From Novosphingobium chloroacetimidivorans (GTDB taxonomy: Bacteria > Pseudomonadota > Alphaproteobacteria > Sphingomonadales > Sphingomonadaceae): a stretch of DNA of 64,000 bases. Under the pieces are notes generated by a model. The model ran no database searches and was not told the origin of the DNA. It worked only from the letters and a program-made list of their open reading frames with translations. The stretch is from NCBI RefSeq assembly GCF_014204535.1, contig NZ_JACHLR010000009.1, forward strand, positions 124,001 through 188,000, read 5' to 3'. Position 1 is the stretch's first letter; the number at the start of each line of letters is the position of its first letter. Positions 18,998 to 27,347 of the stretch are shown piece by piece. The position numbers and the translations under genes are program-made.

Positions 18998-20506
18998 CTA
19001 GCTAGACTTGGCCGGCTTTGCAAGCCGCGCCAGGAACGAGTTGGGCGTGCGGAACAGGATGCGCGCGCCATCGGGCAGCGCGACCGGGTGCACATTGCCG
19101 ATGTACCACAGGTAATCGGCCTTCTTCGCGGGCTTGAAACGGCGCAAGTCGATCTTCTGCCATGGCGCGTAGAGGATGCGCTGGCTGGGGTCGGCGAAGC
19201 GCTTGTACTCAGGGTCCGCCATGCTCATCAGGTGCACGCCGGGAAGCGCGAAGTTGGAGTTCTCCATCGCGCTCCTGCGGACCACCGCATAGCTCCCCAG
19301 GTGCTCGAAGCTGCCGAAGTCCCACTGGCGGCGTGGAATGGCGACGGCAGTGGCGACCTTGGCCCCTTGCGGCACATAGTCCATCGCCTGCAGCATGCGT
19401 TGCGAGGTTCGGCCATCGTCGTACCAATGCAGCGTGGTGATGCCGAGGCGCACCGAGAACAGGGCCGCGACGAGCACCAGGCCCCAGCGCGGAGCCGGCC
19501 AGTTGATCGCCAGGCACGCGACCAGCAAGGCCGCGGTGCTGAGCCGGTAGTCGGCGTAGTCCCCACCATAGATATGGCGCGGCACCGCGAGTGTCAGCAC
19601 GAACAGGATCACCGCCGCCCAGCCGAGCCGGCCATCGATGCGCCGGGTCGCCGCCGCGATCGCCAGCAGCGCGACGATGACGGTAATGGTCGCCAGGTCG
19701 AACCATTCGACATGGCTGCGGAGCGAACGGTAGAGGATGCCCCATTTGTATTCGAGCACCTGCCGACCGTAGCTCATCCTGGAGTTGCCGCCGCCGCCGA
19801 GCAGCATCGGGAACAGCGGGAAGATCAGCGGCCAGGGCGCGAGGACAGCCTTCCAGCTGTCACGCCAGCTCCGGCGGCTCCACTCGTAGCCGAACACCAG
19901 CACGCCAAGCACGCCCCATCCGGACATGTGGCACAGCCACACCGCGAAGGCGATCGGCACCATCGCGGCCGGACGCCAGCGCCAGTTCTCCCAGCGCACC
20001 CAGGCCGCGAAAGCGAACAGAGCCAGCGCAAGACTGAGCGAATAATTGAGGAAGCCCATCAGCAGCGCCGGCGACCAGATGGTGGTGAAGGCCAGGATCG
20101 CGCCCAGCCCGATACGGCCGCGCAAGGCCCGGGCAACCGCCAGCACCGAAAGGCCGGTCAGCAACGGGATGATGAAAGCGATGAACTTGCCCGCCGCCTC
20201 CAGGCCCATCAGCGATACGAGCGGCACCATCAGCAGTTCGGAACCGAGATTGCCGGTCCACTCCCATTCGAAGGTGTAATACCGCGTCAGGAACGGATCT
20301 TCGCCATGGTCGAGCATGACCTTGTAGCCGGCCAGATGCGAGGGGTAGTCCGTCATCTGCGGCGCCCAGGCGACCAGCACCGGCAGGGTCGCGGCAAAGG
20401 CGAGAAGGACGCCGAGCCATAGCCCCACGTCGCGTCGCCAGCCCAGCGTCTGCATGTCCCCGGCCCCCGTCATGTCGCCGATGTCGGGTCGGGTCGAACC
20501 GTGCAT
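18998..20506 (-). CDS. Large polytopic membrane protein, glycosyltransferase-like
   Basis: 502 aa with about ten hydrophobic helices and a C-terminal soluble domain of about 120 residues. After the first helix comes APQMTDYPSHLAGYKVMLDHG, an acidic/His loop in the position where GT-C type membrane glycosyltransferases carry their catalytic aspartate. This is a weak resemblance only, and no named family is assigned. ATG at 20506, with ATGs at 20473 and 20455 as alternatives. It lies between tRNA-Trp and secE on the same strand, two genes that are neighbours in many proteobacteria. Confidence 0.8.
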   Translation of the reverse strand: MHGSTRPDIGDMTGAGDMQTLGWRRDVGLWLGVLLAFAATLPVLVAWAPQMTDYPSHLAGYKVMLDHGEDPFLTRYYTFEWEWTGNLGSELLMVPLVSLMGLEAAGKFIAFIIPLLTGLSVLAVARALRGRIGLGAILAFTTIWSPALLMGFLNYSLSLALALFAFAAWVRWENWRWRPAAMVPIAFAVWLCHMSGWGVLGVLVFGYEWSRRSWRDSWKAVLAPWPLIFPLFPMLLGGGGNSRMSYGRQVLEYKWGILYRSLRSHVEWFDLATITVIVALLAIAAATRRIDGRLGWAAVILFVLTLAVPRHIYGGDYADYRLSTAALLVACLAINWPAPRWGLVLVAALFSVRLGITTLHWYDDGRTSQRMLQAMDYVPQGAKVATAVAIPRRQWDFGSFEHLGSYAVVRRSAMENSNFALPGVHLMSMADPEYKRFADPSQRILYAPWQKIDLRRFKPAKKADYLWYIGNVHPVALPDGARILFRTPNSFLARLAKPAKSS

Positions 20507-20534
20507 GTGCGCCTGGCTGTTTCGCTAAGATGCC

Positions 20535-20610
20535 TGGCAGGAGTGGAGGGACTCGAACCCACGGCCCTCGGTTTTGGAGACCGATGCTCTACCAACTGAG
20601 CTACACTCCT
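20535..20610 (-). tRNA. tRNA-Trp (CCA)
   Basis: Cloverleaf of 76 nt with encoded CCA on the minus strand. Acceptor AGGAGTG pairs with CACTCCT, the D arm is GCTC-AGTTGGTA-GAGC, the anticodon loop is CTCCAAA (anticodon CCA), and the T arm contains GTGGGTTCGAGTCCC. Confidence 0.97.
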
Positions 20611-20719
20611 GCGGGCGGGGGTGCCTGTAGGGCGTGCGATCAGGCTTGGCAAGCACAAGCCCGCATAGCCTGGCGATTGTTGTGCGACCCGCACGAGATG
20701 CGCGGTTCGCAAATGCCCC

Positions 20720-22003
20720 TCAATCCTCGACGATCAGGCTGGCATGGCGCGTATCGCGCATGCGGACATAGACCACCAGAGAGACGCCGATCATCGCCGT
20801 CACGTACCAGTAGAACGCCTGCTCGGCCTCATGCTGCTTCAGCCACAGCGCGACGTATTCGGCGGTGCCGCCAAACAACGTGTTGGCGATCGCGTAGGGC
20901 AGAGCTACGCCCAGCGCGCGGATGTGCGCGGGGAACAGTTCCGCCTTCACCACCGCGTTGATCGAGGTGTAGCCGCTCACGATCACCAGCGCCGCCAGGA
21001 TCAGCGCGAAGGCGGCGAGCGGGCTGTGCACGCCTTCCAGCAGGCGGAAGATGGGATACGTCAGCAGGACGCCGGCGACACCGAAGCCGATCATCAGCGG
21101 CTTGCGCCCCACCCGGTCGGACAATGCGCCGAACACCGGCTGCAACAGCATGAACACGAACAGCGCAGCGGCGGTGATCTGCGTCGCGACCGGAGCGGAA
21201 AAGCCGCTCGTGTTGACCAGGAACTTCTGCATGTAGGTGGTGTAGGCATAGAACGCGAGGGTGCCGCCCGCGGTCAGCGCCATGACCAGCAGCGCCTCGC
21301 GCGGGTGCTCGCGAAACAGCGCGAGGCCGCTGGAGCGCGGCCCTTCGGAGGTGCGGGCATTGGTGAAGCTCTTGGTTTCCGCCAGGCGGCGGCGCAAGTA
21401 GAACACCAGCACGGCCAGCCCGGCGCCGACGAAGAACGGCACGCGCCAGCCCCACGCCCGCAACGCCTCTTCCGATAACGTCGCCTGCAGCACCAGCAGC
21501 ACCGCCAGCGCGACGAGCTGCCCCGCGATCAGCGTCACGTACTGGAAGCTGGAGAAGAAGCCGCGCCGCTCGCGCCCGGCCATTTCGCTCAGGTACGTGG
21601 CGCTGGCGCCGTACTCGCCGCCGACGCTGAGGCCCTGCAACATGCGCGCGATCACCAGCAGGGCGGGCGCGGCGACTCCGATCGCCGCATAGCCCGGCGT
21701 CAACGCGATCATCAGCGAGCCGGTGCACATCAGGGTCACCGAGAGGGTCAGCCCTGCCTTGCGGCCATGGCGGTCGGCGTAGATGCCCATCACCCAGGCG
21801 CCAATCGGCCGCATCACGAAGCCGACGGCGAAGACGGCAGCGGTGTTGAGCAGCTGCGCGGTCCGGTCGCCCGCCGGAAAGAAGATCGGCGCGAAATAGA
21901 GCGTGAAGGCGGAGTAGGTGTACCAGTCGTACCACTCGACCAGATTGCCTGCCGATCCGCCGAGGATGTTGCGCAGCCGATGCCGCTGGTCCGCCTGGTT
22001 CAT
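20720..22003 (-). CDS. MFS transporter, MHS (metabolite:H+ symporter) family
   Basis: 427 aa, twelve predicted helices. The N-terminus LGGSAGNLVEWYDWYTYSAFTLYFAPIFFP and the loop motif GIYADRHGRKAGL are characteristic of the MHS family (alpha-ketoglutarate permease KgtP, dicarboxylate and proline/betaine relatives). ARMLQGLSVGGEYG after helix 4 is also typical. Likely imports an organic acid together with a proton; the exact substrate is not readable. ATG at 22003, transcribed alone. Confidence 0.9.
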   Translation of the reverse strand: MNQADQRHRLRNILGGSAGNLVEWYDWYTYSAFTLYFAPIFFPAGDRTAQLLNTAAVFAVGFVMRPIGAWVMGIYADRHGRKAGLTLSVTLMCTGSLMIALTPGYAAIGVAAPALLVIARMLQGLSVGGEYGASATYLSEMAGRERRGFFSSFQYVTLIAGQLVALAVLLVLQATLSEEALRAWGWRVPFFVGAGLAVLVFYLRRRLAETKSFTNARTSEGPRSSGLALFREHPREALLVMALTAGGTLAFYAYTTYMQKFLVNTSGFSAPVATQITAAALFVFMLLQPVFGALSDRVGRKPLMIGFGVAGVLLTYPIFRLLEGVHSPLAAFALILAALVIVSGYTSINAVVKAELFPAHIRALGVALPYAIANTLFGGTAEYVALWLKQHEAEQAFYWYVTAMIGVSLVVYVRMRDTRHASLIVED

Positions 22004-22204
22004 GGCGCGGTTATGCGGAGCGGTGCCGACCAGCGCAAGGCGGGCCGTCGGGTACAGGGTAGGCCGCTGAGATTAGGTAATCGGGTCGGTCCGTGTTACA
22101 CTGCGGCAGCTGAACGTCGAACCTTGTGACGGACTGAGCCGAATGGAGCGCGCCCCAACCGGCGTGCACTGCACGACGACTTCCTTTCGATTGACGACCT
22201 TGAC

Positions 22205-22234
22205 GCACGGCAGGGCCGCATGTCGCGGCCGTGC
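22205..22234 (+). promoter_or_regulatory. Hairpin in the cold-shock mRNA leader
   Basis: Nested stem: GGCCGC at 22214-22219 pairs with GCGGCC at 22225-22230, and GCAC at 22205-22208 with GTGC at 22231-22234. It ends 28 bases before the csp start, and its position in the leader suggests a role in temperature- or structure-dependent translation, as known for other cspA leaders. Inferred from sequence only. Confidence 0.4.
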
Positions 22235-22262
22235 AACCCCTGTTTCTCGAAAGGAAACGCGC

Positions 22263-22469
22263 ATGCCTACCGGAACCGTAAAGTTCTTCAACGCCGACAA
22301 GGGCTATGGCTTCATCCAGCCCGACAACGGCGGCGCCGACAGCTTCGTCCACATCTCGGCCGTTCAGGCTGCCGGCATGATGACGCTGGAGCGCGAGCAG
22401 CGCGTCTCCTACGAAGTCGAGCGGGGCCGTAACGGCAAGGAATCCGCGATCAACCTCGCGTCCGCATGA
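22263..22469 (+). CDS. Cold-shock protein, CspA family
   Basis: 68 aa single cold-shock domain. RNP1 is KGYGFIQ (residues 14-20) and RNP2 is SFVHISAV (27-34). It binds single-stranded RNA/DNA and melts mRNA structure. ATG at 22263 with AAAGGAAA about 5 bases upstream. It has a structured leader, and a hairpin follows its stop. The next gene, a 71-aa helical protein, is 70 bases downstream on the same strand. Confidence 0.95.
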   Translation: MPTGTVKFFNADKGYGFIQPDNGGADSFVHISAVQAAGMMTLEREQRVSYEVERGRNGKESAINLASA

Positions 22470-22477
22470 TCCCCGCG

Positions 22478-22507
22478 CAGGGGCTCGCAGCCAATCGCGG
22501 GCCCCTG
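22478..22507 (+). terminator. Hairpin after the cold-shock gene
   Basis: CAGGGGC (22478-22484) pairs with GCCCCTG (22501-22507), with an inner CGC/GCG extension. A weak T-containing tail follows (tcgttctcc). It could terminate or attenuate transcription before the next small gene. Confidence 0.45.
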
Positions 22508-22539
22508 TCGTTCTCCCCTCAGTCACTGCAGGAGCGCAC

Positions 22540-22755
22540 ATGAGTTTCAGCTACGAATTCGCGACCGAACGCGCGGAAGAAGCAGCCCGCAGCGCCGAAG
22601 TTGCCAATCTCGACAACGTACGCGACCGGGCTCTGCGCTCCGAGGCAGCCTGGCGCGACATGGCCGACCGCGCACGCAAGACCGAAGAATCCCGCGCCCG
22701 CCGCGAGGCGACGGCCCTCGCCGCACGAGAGGCCGCTCCGACCGCTGAGGTTTGA
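22540..22755 (+). CDS. Small charged helical protein downstream of csp
   Basis: 71 aa, ATG with AGGAG about 6 bases upstream. Composition is dominated by Ala, Glu and Arg (EFATERAEEAARSAEVANL, RSEAAWRDMADRARKTEESRARREA), predicting one long amphipathic helix or coiled coil. No known domain recognised. Separated from csp by a hairpin, so it may be transcribed at a lower level from the same promoter. A good ribosome site and gene-like codon use support a real gene. Confidence 0.7.
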   Translation: MSFSYEFATERAEEAARSAEVANLDNVRDRALRSEAAWRDMADRARKTEESRARREATALAAREAAPTAEV

Positions 22756-22783
22756 ACGGTAGAGGCACTGGATGTGCGTGCGC

Positions 22784-22945
22784 CCTCCCCCCGCCCGGGG
22801 GAGGATACGTAGGCTTACCAGCGATGCTGGTTAGCCGCAGTTGGAGAGGGGTTTCGTGCCCGCTCTACCATCGCAAGCCCCTCTCCAAGCTACGGTAGCC
22901 ACTTACGTGGCAACCTTCGCTATCTTCTCCCCGCGCGGGGAGAGG
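22784..22945. repeat. Family B palindromic repeat (ctctcc type), copy 1
   Basis: About 160 bp. Outer ends are a ccccgg-type hairpin with ggaggata on the left and tatcttctcccc on the right. Inner arms are agttggagagggg and cccctctccaagct. Close relatives at 35014-35172 and 59765-59913 share the order of segments. Non-coding. Confidence 0.8.
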
Positions 22946-22963
22946 GCAGGCGCATCGGTCAGC

Positions 22964-23269
22964 TTACGCGTCAGCTCCTCTGGCCACGGCATCGATGAAC
23001 CGCGCCAGCGTCACATCGCGCTGGCTCAACCCGCCGGCATCGTGGGTGGTAAGCGTGATCTCCACCCGATTGTAGACGTTGAACCACTCGGGATGATGGT
23101 CGGCTTTCTCCGCTTCGATCGCCACGCGCGTCATGAAGGCGAAAGCCTCTCCAAAGTCCGCGAACCGAAGCGTCCGCCCGATCGCCAGCCCATCCTCTCG
23201 CAAGGTCCACGCGGGCAGCATGGCGAGAGCGTCGTTACGCTCGGTATCGGTGAGTGCGGCAATGGCCAT
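22964..23269 (-). CDS. phhB: Pterin-4a-carbinolamine dehydratase
   Basis: 101 aa. Dehydrates 4a-hydroxytetrahydropterin, normally recycling the cofactor of phenylalanine hydroxylase; homologues also serve as general pterin proteins. The catalytic motif [17 protein letters not shown] (56-72) and the third histidine in [12 protein letters not shown] (76) are present. ATG at 23269 starts [11 protein letters not shown]. No phenylalanine hydroxylase gene is adjacent in this window. Divergent from ccmA with only about 50 bases between the starts. Confidence 0.93.
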   Translation of the reverse strand: MAIAALTDTERNDALAMLPAWTLREDGLAIGRTLRFADFGEAFAFMTRVAIEAEKADHHPEWFNVYNRVEITLTTHDAGGLSQRDVTLARFIDAVARGADA

Positions 23270-23318
23270 CCACGCGTCTCCTTGGCAGCTTGACGCACTT
23301 CCCCTATCGCCGCGCTCC

Positions 23319-23897
23319 ATGCAAGGGGCTCACATCGCAGTGCACGACCTCGCCTGCCGCCGCGGCGACCGGGTGCTGTTCCGCGGCCTGTCCTTCGCCT
23401 TGAACGCCGGCGAAGCGTTGCAGGTGACGGGCACCAACGGCACCGGCAAGTCGAGCCTGCTGCGCCTGGTCGCCGGCCTCGCGCGCCCTTTCGCCGGCTC
23501 GGTCGCGCGACATGGCGCCGTCGGCCTCGTCGACGAACGCCCTGCTCTCGATCCCGAGCTGCCGCTGGAGCGCGCCCTCGCCTTCTGGCGCGGCCTGGAC
23601 GGGCGGACACCGGTCGACCTCGATGCGCTGGGCCTCGCCGACTTGCTCGACGTGCCCGTACGCTATCTCTCGACAGGGCAGCGCAAGCGCGCGGCCATGG
23701 CGCGCCTGCTGGGTCAGCGCGCCGAGGTCTGGCTCCTCGACGAGCCGTTGAACGGCCTGGACGTCCACGCCGCCGCGCTGGTCGAGCGCCTGGCGGCCGC
23801 CCATTGCCGCGAAGGCGGCGTGCTCCTGATCGCTTCGCATCAGCCCTTCGCGCTTGCGGGGATGCGCGAAGTCGCGCTGGCGGATTTCGCGCCGTGA
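23319..23897 (+). CDS. ccmA: Heme exporter ATP-binding protein CcmA
   Basis: 192 aa, short ABC ATPase of the cytochrome c maturation system. Walker [10 protein letters not shown] (38-46), signature LSTGQRKR (117-124) and Walker B VWLLDEP (137-143) are present, and the length matches CcmA rather than general ABC proteins. ATG at 23319. It overlaps ccmB by 4 bases (GTGA). With CcmB and CcmC it supports transfer of heme to CcmE. Confidence 0.93.
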   Translation: MQGAHIAVHDLACRRGDRVLFRGLSFALNAGEALQVTGTNGTGKSSLLRLVAGLARPFAGSVARHGAVGLVDERPALDPELPLERALAFWRGLDGRTPVDLDALGLADLLDVPVRYLSTGQRKRAAMARLLGQRAEVWLLDEPLNGLDVHAAALVERLAAAHCREGGVLLIASHQPFALAGMREVALADFAP

Positions 23898-24553
23898 TCC
23901 GCCTGTTCGCCACTCTGCTGCGCCGCGACCTCGCACGGCTGCTCGGCTCCGGCCAGGGCGGTGGAGCCTTGCTGCCGATCCTGTTCTTCCTGGCGGTGGC
24001 GATGATCTACCCCTTCGCGGTCGGCCCGGATGCGCCGCTGCTGGCACGCACCGGCGGCGGCGTGATCTGGGTCGCAGCGCTGCTCGCCGCCATCCTGCCG
24101 CTCGACCGCCTGGTCGAACCGGACCTAGAGCGCGGCATGTTCGACCAATGGGCCCTGCGCGGGATCAGCGAGGAGTGGGTCATCGCCGTCCGCGTGGTTT
24201 CCCACTGGCTGAGCTTCGGCCCACCGCTGATGCTCGCCGCCCTGCCCGCCGGGGCCCTGCTCGGCCTTTCGGGCGCACATCTGCGCACGGTGGAGCTGGG
24301 ACTGCTCGCCGGCACTCCGGGCCTTGCTGCGCTGGGCGTCGCGGTCGCGGCGATCACCGCGGGCCTGCGCGGCGGCGCGGCGCTCGCGGGTTTGCTGGTC
24401 ATTCCTCTCGGCGTGCCGCTGCTGATCTTCGGTGCGGGCAGCCTCTCGACCGGCGGCGACAGCGGCGTGGCGCTCACCGGCGCGGTCAGCCTCGTCCTGC
24501 TGGCGGTCGCACCCTTCGCCGGCGGCGCCGCGGTGCGCGCCGCGCGCGACTGA
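23894..24553 (+). CDS. ccmB: Heme exporter membrane protein CcmB
   Basis: 219 aa with six predicted helices. Start GTG at 23894, overlapping the ccmA stop. The N-terminal FATLLRRDLARLLGSGQGGGALLPILFFLAVAMIYPFAVG and the DLERGMFDQWALR segment are typical of CcmB. It forms the ABC unit of cytochrome c maturation with CcmA. ccmC does not follow; an unrelated sulfotransferase does. Confidence 0.93.
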   Translation: MIRLFATLLRRDLARLLGSGQGGGALLPILFFLAVAMIYPFAVGPDAPLLARTGGGVIWVAALLAAILPLDRLVEPDLERGMFDQWALRGISEEWVIAVRVVSHWLSFGPPLMLAALPAGALLGLSGAHLRTVELGLLAGTPGLAALGVAVAAITAGLRGGAALAGLLVIPLGVPLLIFGAGSLSTGGDSGVALTGAVSLVLLAVAPFAGGAAVRAARD

Positions 24554-24652
24554 GAGCCGCAAGCCCGCCACACTGATCGTCACGGCGGTTGGCGCTCCCC
24601 CTGGAGCCGGTCATAACCTCGAAACAGCCAGACAACTGGACGGGAGAGGGGC

Positions 24653-25798
24653 ATGGCGCGGCATCGCGAACTGATGGACCGGGCGCGCAGCACGACCGGG
24701 CTCGACGACTTCGGCGAAGGCGACTTCCGCACCGGCCTGGAGATCCTCGTCGCTTCGCTCGAGAGCGAGGCACGCCTGAACCCGGCCGGAGAACAGGCGA
24801 TCCAGGGCCGCATACTCCTGCATTTGCAGCAGCGCCTGCAGATCGAGGACTGGTACCGCCGCCATCCCGAGAGCGACGCGGAGGTGATCGAAGCGCCGCT
24901 GTTCGGCGTCAGCCTGCCCCGGACCGGCTCGACCGCGCTGTCGTTCCTGCTCTCCAGCGACCCGCAGATCCGCTACTTGCGCGTGTGGGAGAGCGCCCGG
25001 CCCTGCCCGCCGCCCGGGACCGTCGACGGGCCCGACCCACGCCGCGGCGGCGATGCGGGCGCGCTCGATGCGCAGCTGAAAGGCGGCAAGCGCACGCCCA
25101 CCGGGATCGATGGCGCGATGGAGTGCCAGGACCTGATGGCGCTCAGCATGGCGAGCCAGATCTTCCTCGCCTTCGCCAAAGTGCCTCGATATGCCGATTG
25201 GCTGCTCCAGGCCGATCTGACGGCGACGTATGCCTACGAGAAGCGCGCGCTCAAGCTGCTGCAGTGGCAAGAGCCGAAGCGCCGCTGGCGGCTCAAGGCG
25301 CCCACGCACCTGCTTTACCTCGATGCGCTGGACCACAGCTTTCCGGACGCGCGGTTCGTCATGACGCACCGCGATCCCAGCGACGTGCTCCTGTCGGTCT
25401 GCTCGGTCTACGCCGACATCATGGGCAAGTTCACCGACCATCTCGACCACGCCTGGATCGGCGAGCTCAACTTGCGCAGCTGGACCGAAGGCATGCGCCG
25501 CGCGATCGCCTTTCGCCAGCAAGGCACGAACGACGCCCGCTTCTTCGATATCCACTTCAAGGCCATGCAGCAGGACCCGATCGACCAGGTCCGCCGGCTC
25601 TATGACTGGCTCGGCGAGGAGGTCTCGCCCGAATTCGCCCAAGCCATGGCGCAGTGGTGGGCGAAGAATGACGCGCGCGAACCCAACGCCAGGCCCGACC
25701 CTGCCTTGTTCGGGCTCGACATGGACCAAGCGCGGAGCGCGTTTGCCGACTACATCGCGTGCATGGATCGCTGGGCACCGACACGCAATGCGGCCTGA
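24653..25798 (+). CDS. Sulfotransferase family protein
   Basis: 381 aa. The 5'-phosphosulfate-binding loop is in VSLPRTGSTALSFLL (86-100), and the 3'-phosphate motif is RFVMTHRDPSDVLLSVCS. An N-terminal helical region of about 75 residues precedes the fold. This layout belongs to the large bacterial 'sulfotransferase family' (Sulfotransfer_3-like) that uses PAPS. The acceptor is unknown. ATG with GGGAGAGG upstream. The carboxymuconolactone-decarboxylase-like gene follows on the same strand after 63 bases and may be co-transcribed. Confidence 0.88.
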   Translation: MARHRELMDRARSTTGLDDFGEGDFRTGLEILVASLESEARLNPAGEQAIQGRILLHLQQRLQIEDWYRRHPESDAEVIEAPLFGVSLPRTGSTALSFLLSSDPQIRYLRVWESARPCPPPGTVDGPDPRRGGDAGALDAQLKGGKRTPTGIDGAMECQDLMALSMASQIFLAFAKVPRYADWLLQADLTATYAYEKRALKLLQWQEPKRRWRLKAPTHLLYLDALDHSFPDARFVMTHRDPSDVLLSVCSVYADIMGKFTDHLDHAWIGELNLRSWTEGMRRAIAFRQQGTNDARFFDIHFKAMQQDPIDQVRRLYDWLGEEVSPEFAQAMAQWWAKNDAREPNARPDPALFGLDMDQARSAFADYIACMDRWAPTRNAA

Positions 25799-25861
25799 GC
25801 TTGCCCACACTTTTCCAGCGGCTAAGCAGGTCGCGAAATATATACATTGAAGGAGCAGACG

Positions 25862-26494
25862 ATGGGCCAGCCCGTTACCGGAAAGTACGAGTTCGACATT
25901 GCCGCGCGCGAGGCCCAGGTCATCGCAGGCGGCCCGCGCTACGCGCCGCTGCGCCTCGATGAAGTGTCTCCGGCCGGCCAGGAGCAGGTCGACCACCTGC
26001 GCGCGGCCTTCAACATCCCCGAGGAGCGCCCCTTCCCCGACGTCAGCCTCATCCAGCTGCGGCACCCGGGCATGTTCAAGGGCCATATGGCGCTCGGCAT
26101 CGAGCTGGCGAAAGGGGCCATTCCCCCGCGTGAGCGCGAACTGGCCATCTTGCGGATCGCCTGGCTTGCCCGAGCGCCCTTCGAGTGGTGCGAGCATATC
26201 GACATAGGCCAGCACTTCGGCGTCACGCGCGACGAGATCGAACGCGTGATCGAGGGCTCCGATGCGCCCGGCTGGACCGAGCACGAGGCCGCGCTGCTGC
26301 GCGCAGTCGAAGAGCAGATGGCCGACTACGCGATCTCGGACGCGACGTGGGACAAGCTGACGCAGACCTACACCGAAGAGCAGATGATGGAACTGCCGCT
26401 GCTGGTCGGCTGCTACTTACTCGCTGCGCTCCAGCTCAATTCGTTGAAGGTCCAGCCCAAAGGCGGCTTCGACTATCGCGGGCCGGAAACCTGA
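25862..26494 (+). CDS. Carboxymuconolactone-decarboxylase family protein
   Basis: 210 aa. AhpD/CMD-like fold: the RERELAILRIAWLARAPFEWCEHIDIGQHFGVT region contains the conserved Glu-x-Cys-x-His (EWCEH) used for proton relay. A second helix region (TYTEEQMMELPLLVGCYLLAALQLNSL) is typical. Members include gamma-carboxymuconolactone decarboxylases and peroxidase-like proteins, so the function is not fixed. ATG 25862 is preceded by AAGGAG at proper spacing; an upstream TTG is not needed. A sulfotransferase lies upstream and the YqcI/YcgG gene downstream. Confidence 0.88.
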   Translation: MGQPVTGKYEFDIAAREAQVIAGGPRYAPLRLDEVSPAGQEQVDHLRAAFNIPEERPFPDVSLIQLRHPGMFKGHMALGIELAKGAIPPRERELAILRIAWLARAPFEWCEHIDIGQHFGVTRDEIERVIEGSDAPGWTEHEAALLRAVEEQMADYAISDATWDKLTQTYTEEQMMELPLLVGCYLLAALQLNSLKVQPKGGFDYRGPET

Positions 26495-26636
26495 CCGATG
26501 CGAGGGCAAGGGACGCTGGCCTTGCCCCTGCTGGCCGTTCAGATGGACAAGCGCGGAACTTTCCATGCCCTGCGCCATTCCCTGTCCTGCACACGGTGCA
26601 ACCTGATCGGGCATTATTTTGATTAATTTGAAAACC

Positions 26637-27347
26637 ATGGGACCGATGATCGAAGAGGCAGCCGAAGCGGAGCTGCGCCAGGCCTTCGAAGCCTTCGTCA
26701 AGGACAAGGCGTTTCCCTGCGTCGGGGCCAAGTCCGCCTTGGCGCACGGCACGCTCAAGACGGTCGTATGCTGGTCTGTCCAGAGCGGCTGGGACGATGT
26801 GCGTATCCATCGCGAGCTGCTGGATTGGGCTTTCGAGTATCGCGAAGACCCCGGCCTTTTTCGCAGCATCGCCTTCATCTTCGCCGATCCCGTCCCCATC
26901 ACCGAGGCCCAGTTCGAGCACGCGATCTGGGAGCGCATCCAGTCGCTCAGCGACAAGGATGCCTGGCTCGATCAGCCCTACGACCCGCGCGTCAGCAGCG
27001 ATCCGGAGAGCCCGCACTTCTCGCTGAGCTTCGGTGGCGAGGGGTTCTTCGTAGTCGGGATGCATCCGCAGGCCAGCCGCCCCGCGCGCCGGTTCGAACG
27101 TCCGGTCATGGTGTTCAACCTCCACGACCAGTTCGAGCAGCTGCGCGACCAGGGCAAGTACGAGACCATCCGCGAAACCATCCTCCAGCGCGACGAGAAG
27201 CTCGCCGGCTCCATCAACCCGATGCTCGCGCGCCACGGCGATGCGAGCGAGGCGGCTCAGTACAGCGGCCGTCTCGTGCCCAGTAGCTGGCGCTGTCCGT
27301 TCTCCGACTCGCGTGGCTTATCACGCGAGACGGAACCTGCCGAATGA
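26637..27347 (+). CDS. YqcI/YcgG family protein (heme-dependent N-oxygenase-like)
   Basis: About 236 aa. Family marks: FPCVGAKSAL near the N-terminus, GEGFFVVGMHPQASRPARRF in the centre, and WRCPF near the C-terminus. Characterised relatives (for example GntA of guanitoxin biosynthesis) are heme enzymes that hydroxylate guanidino or amino nitrogens of arginine-like substrates. Whether this one is active is unknown. Start is uncertain: ATG at 26637 lacks a clear ribosome site, with ATG 26646 and TTG 26619 as alternatives. Its stop overlaps the DUF1989 start by 4 bases. Confidence 0.82.
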   Translation: MGPMIEEAAEAELRQAFEAFVKDKAFPCVGAKSALAHGTLKTVVCWSVQSGWDDVRIHRELLDWAFEYREDPGLFRSIAFIFADPVPITEAQFEHAIWERIQSLSDKDAWLDQPYDPRVSSDPESPHFSLSFGGEGFFVVGMHPQASRPARRFERPVMVFNLHDQFEQLRDQGKYETIRETILQRDEKLAGSINPMLARHGDASEAAQYSGRLVPSSWRCPFSDSRGLSRETEPAE

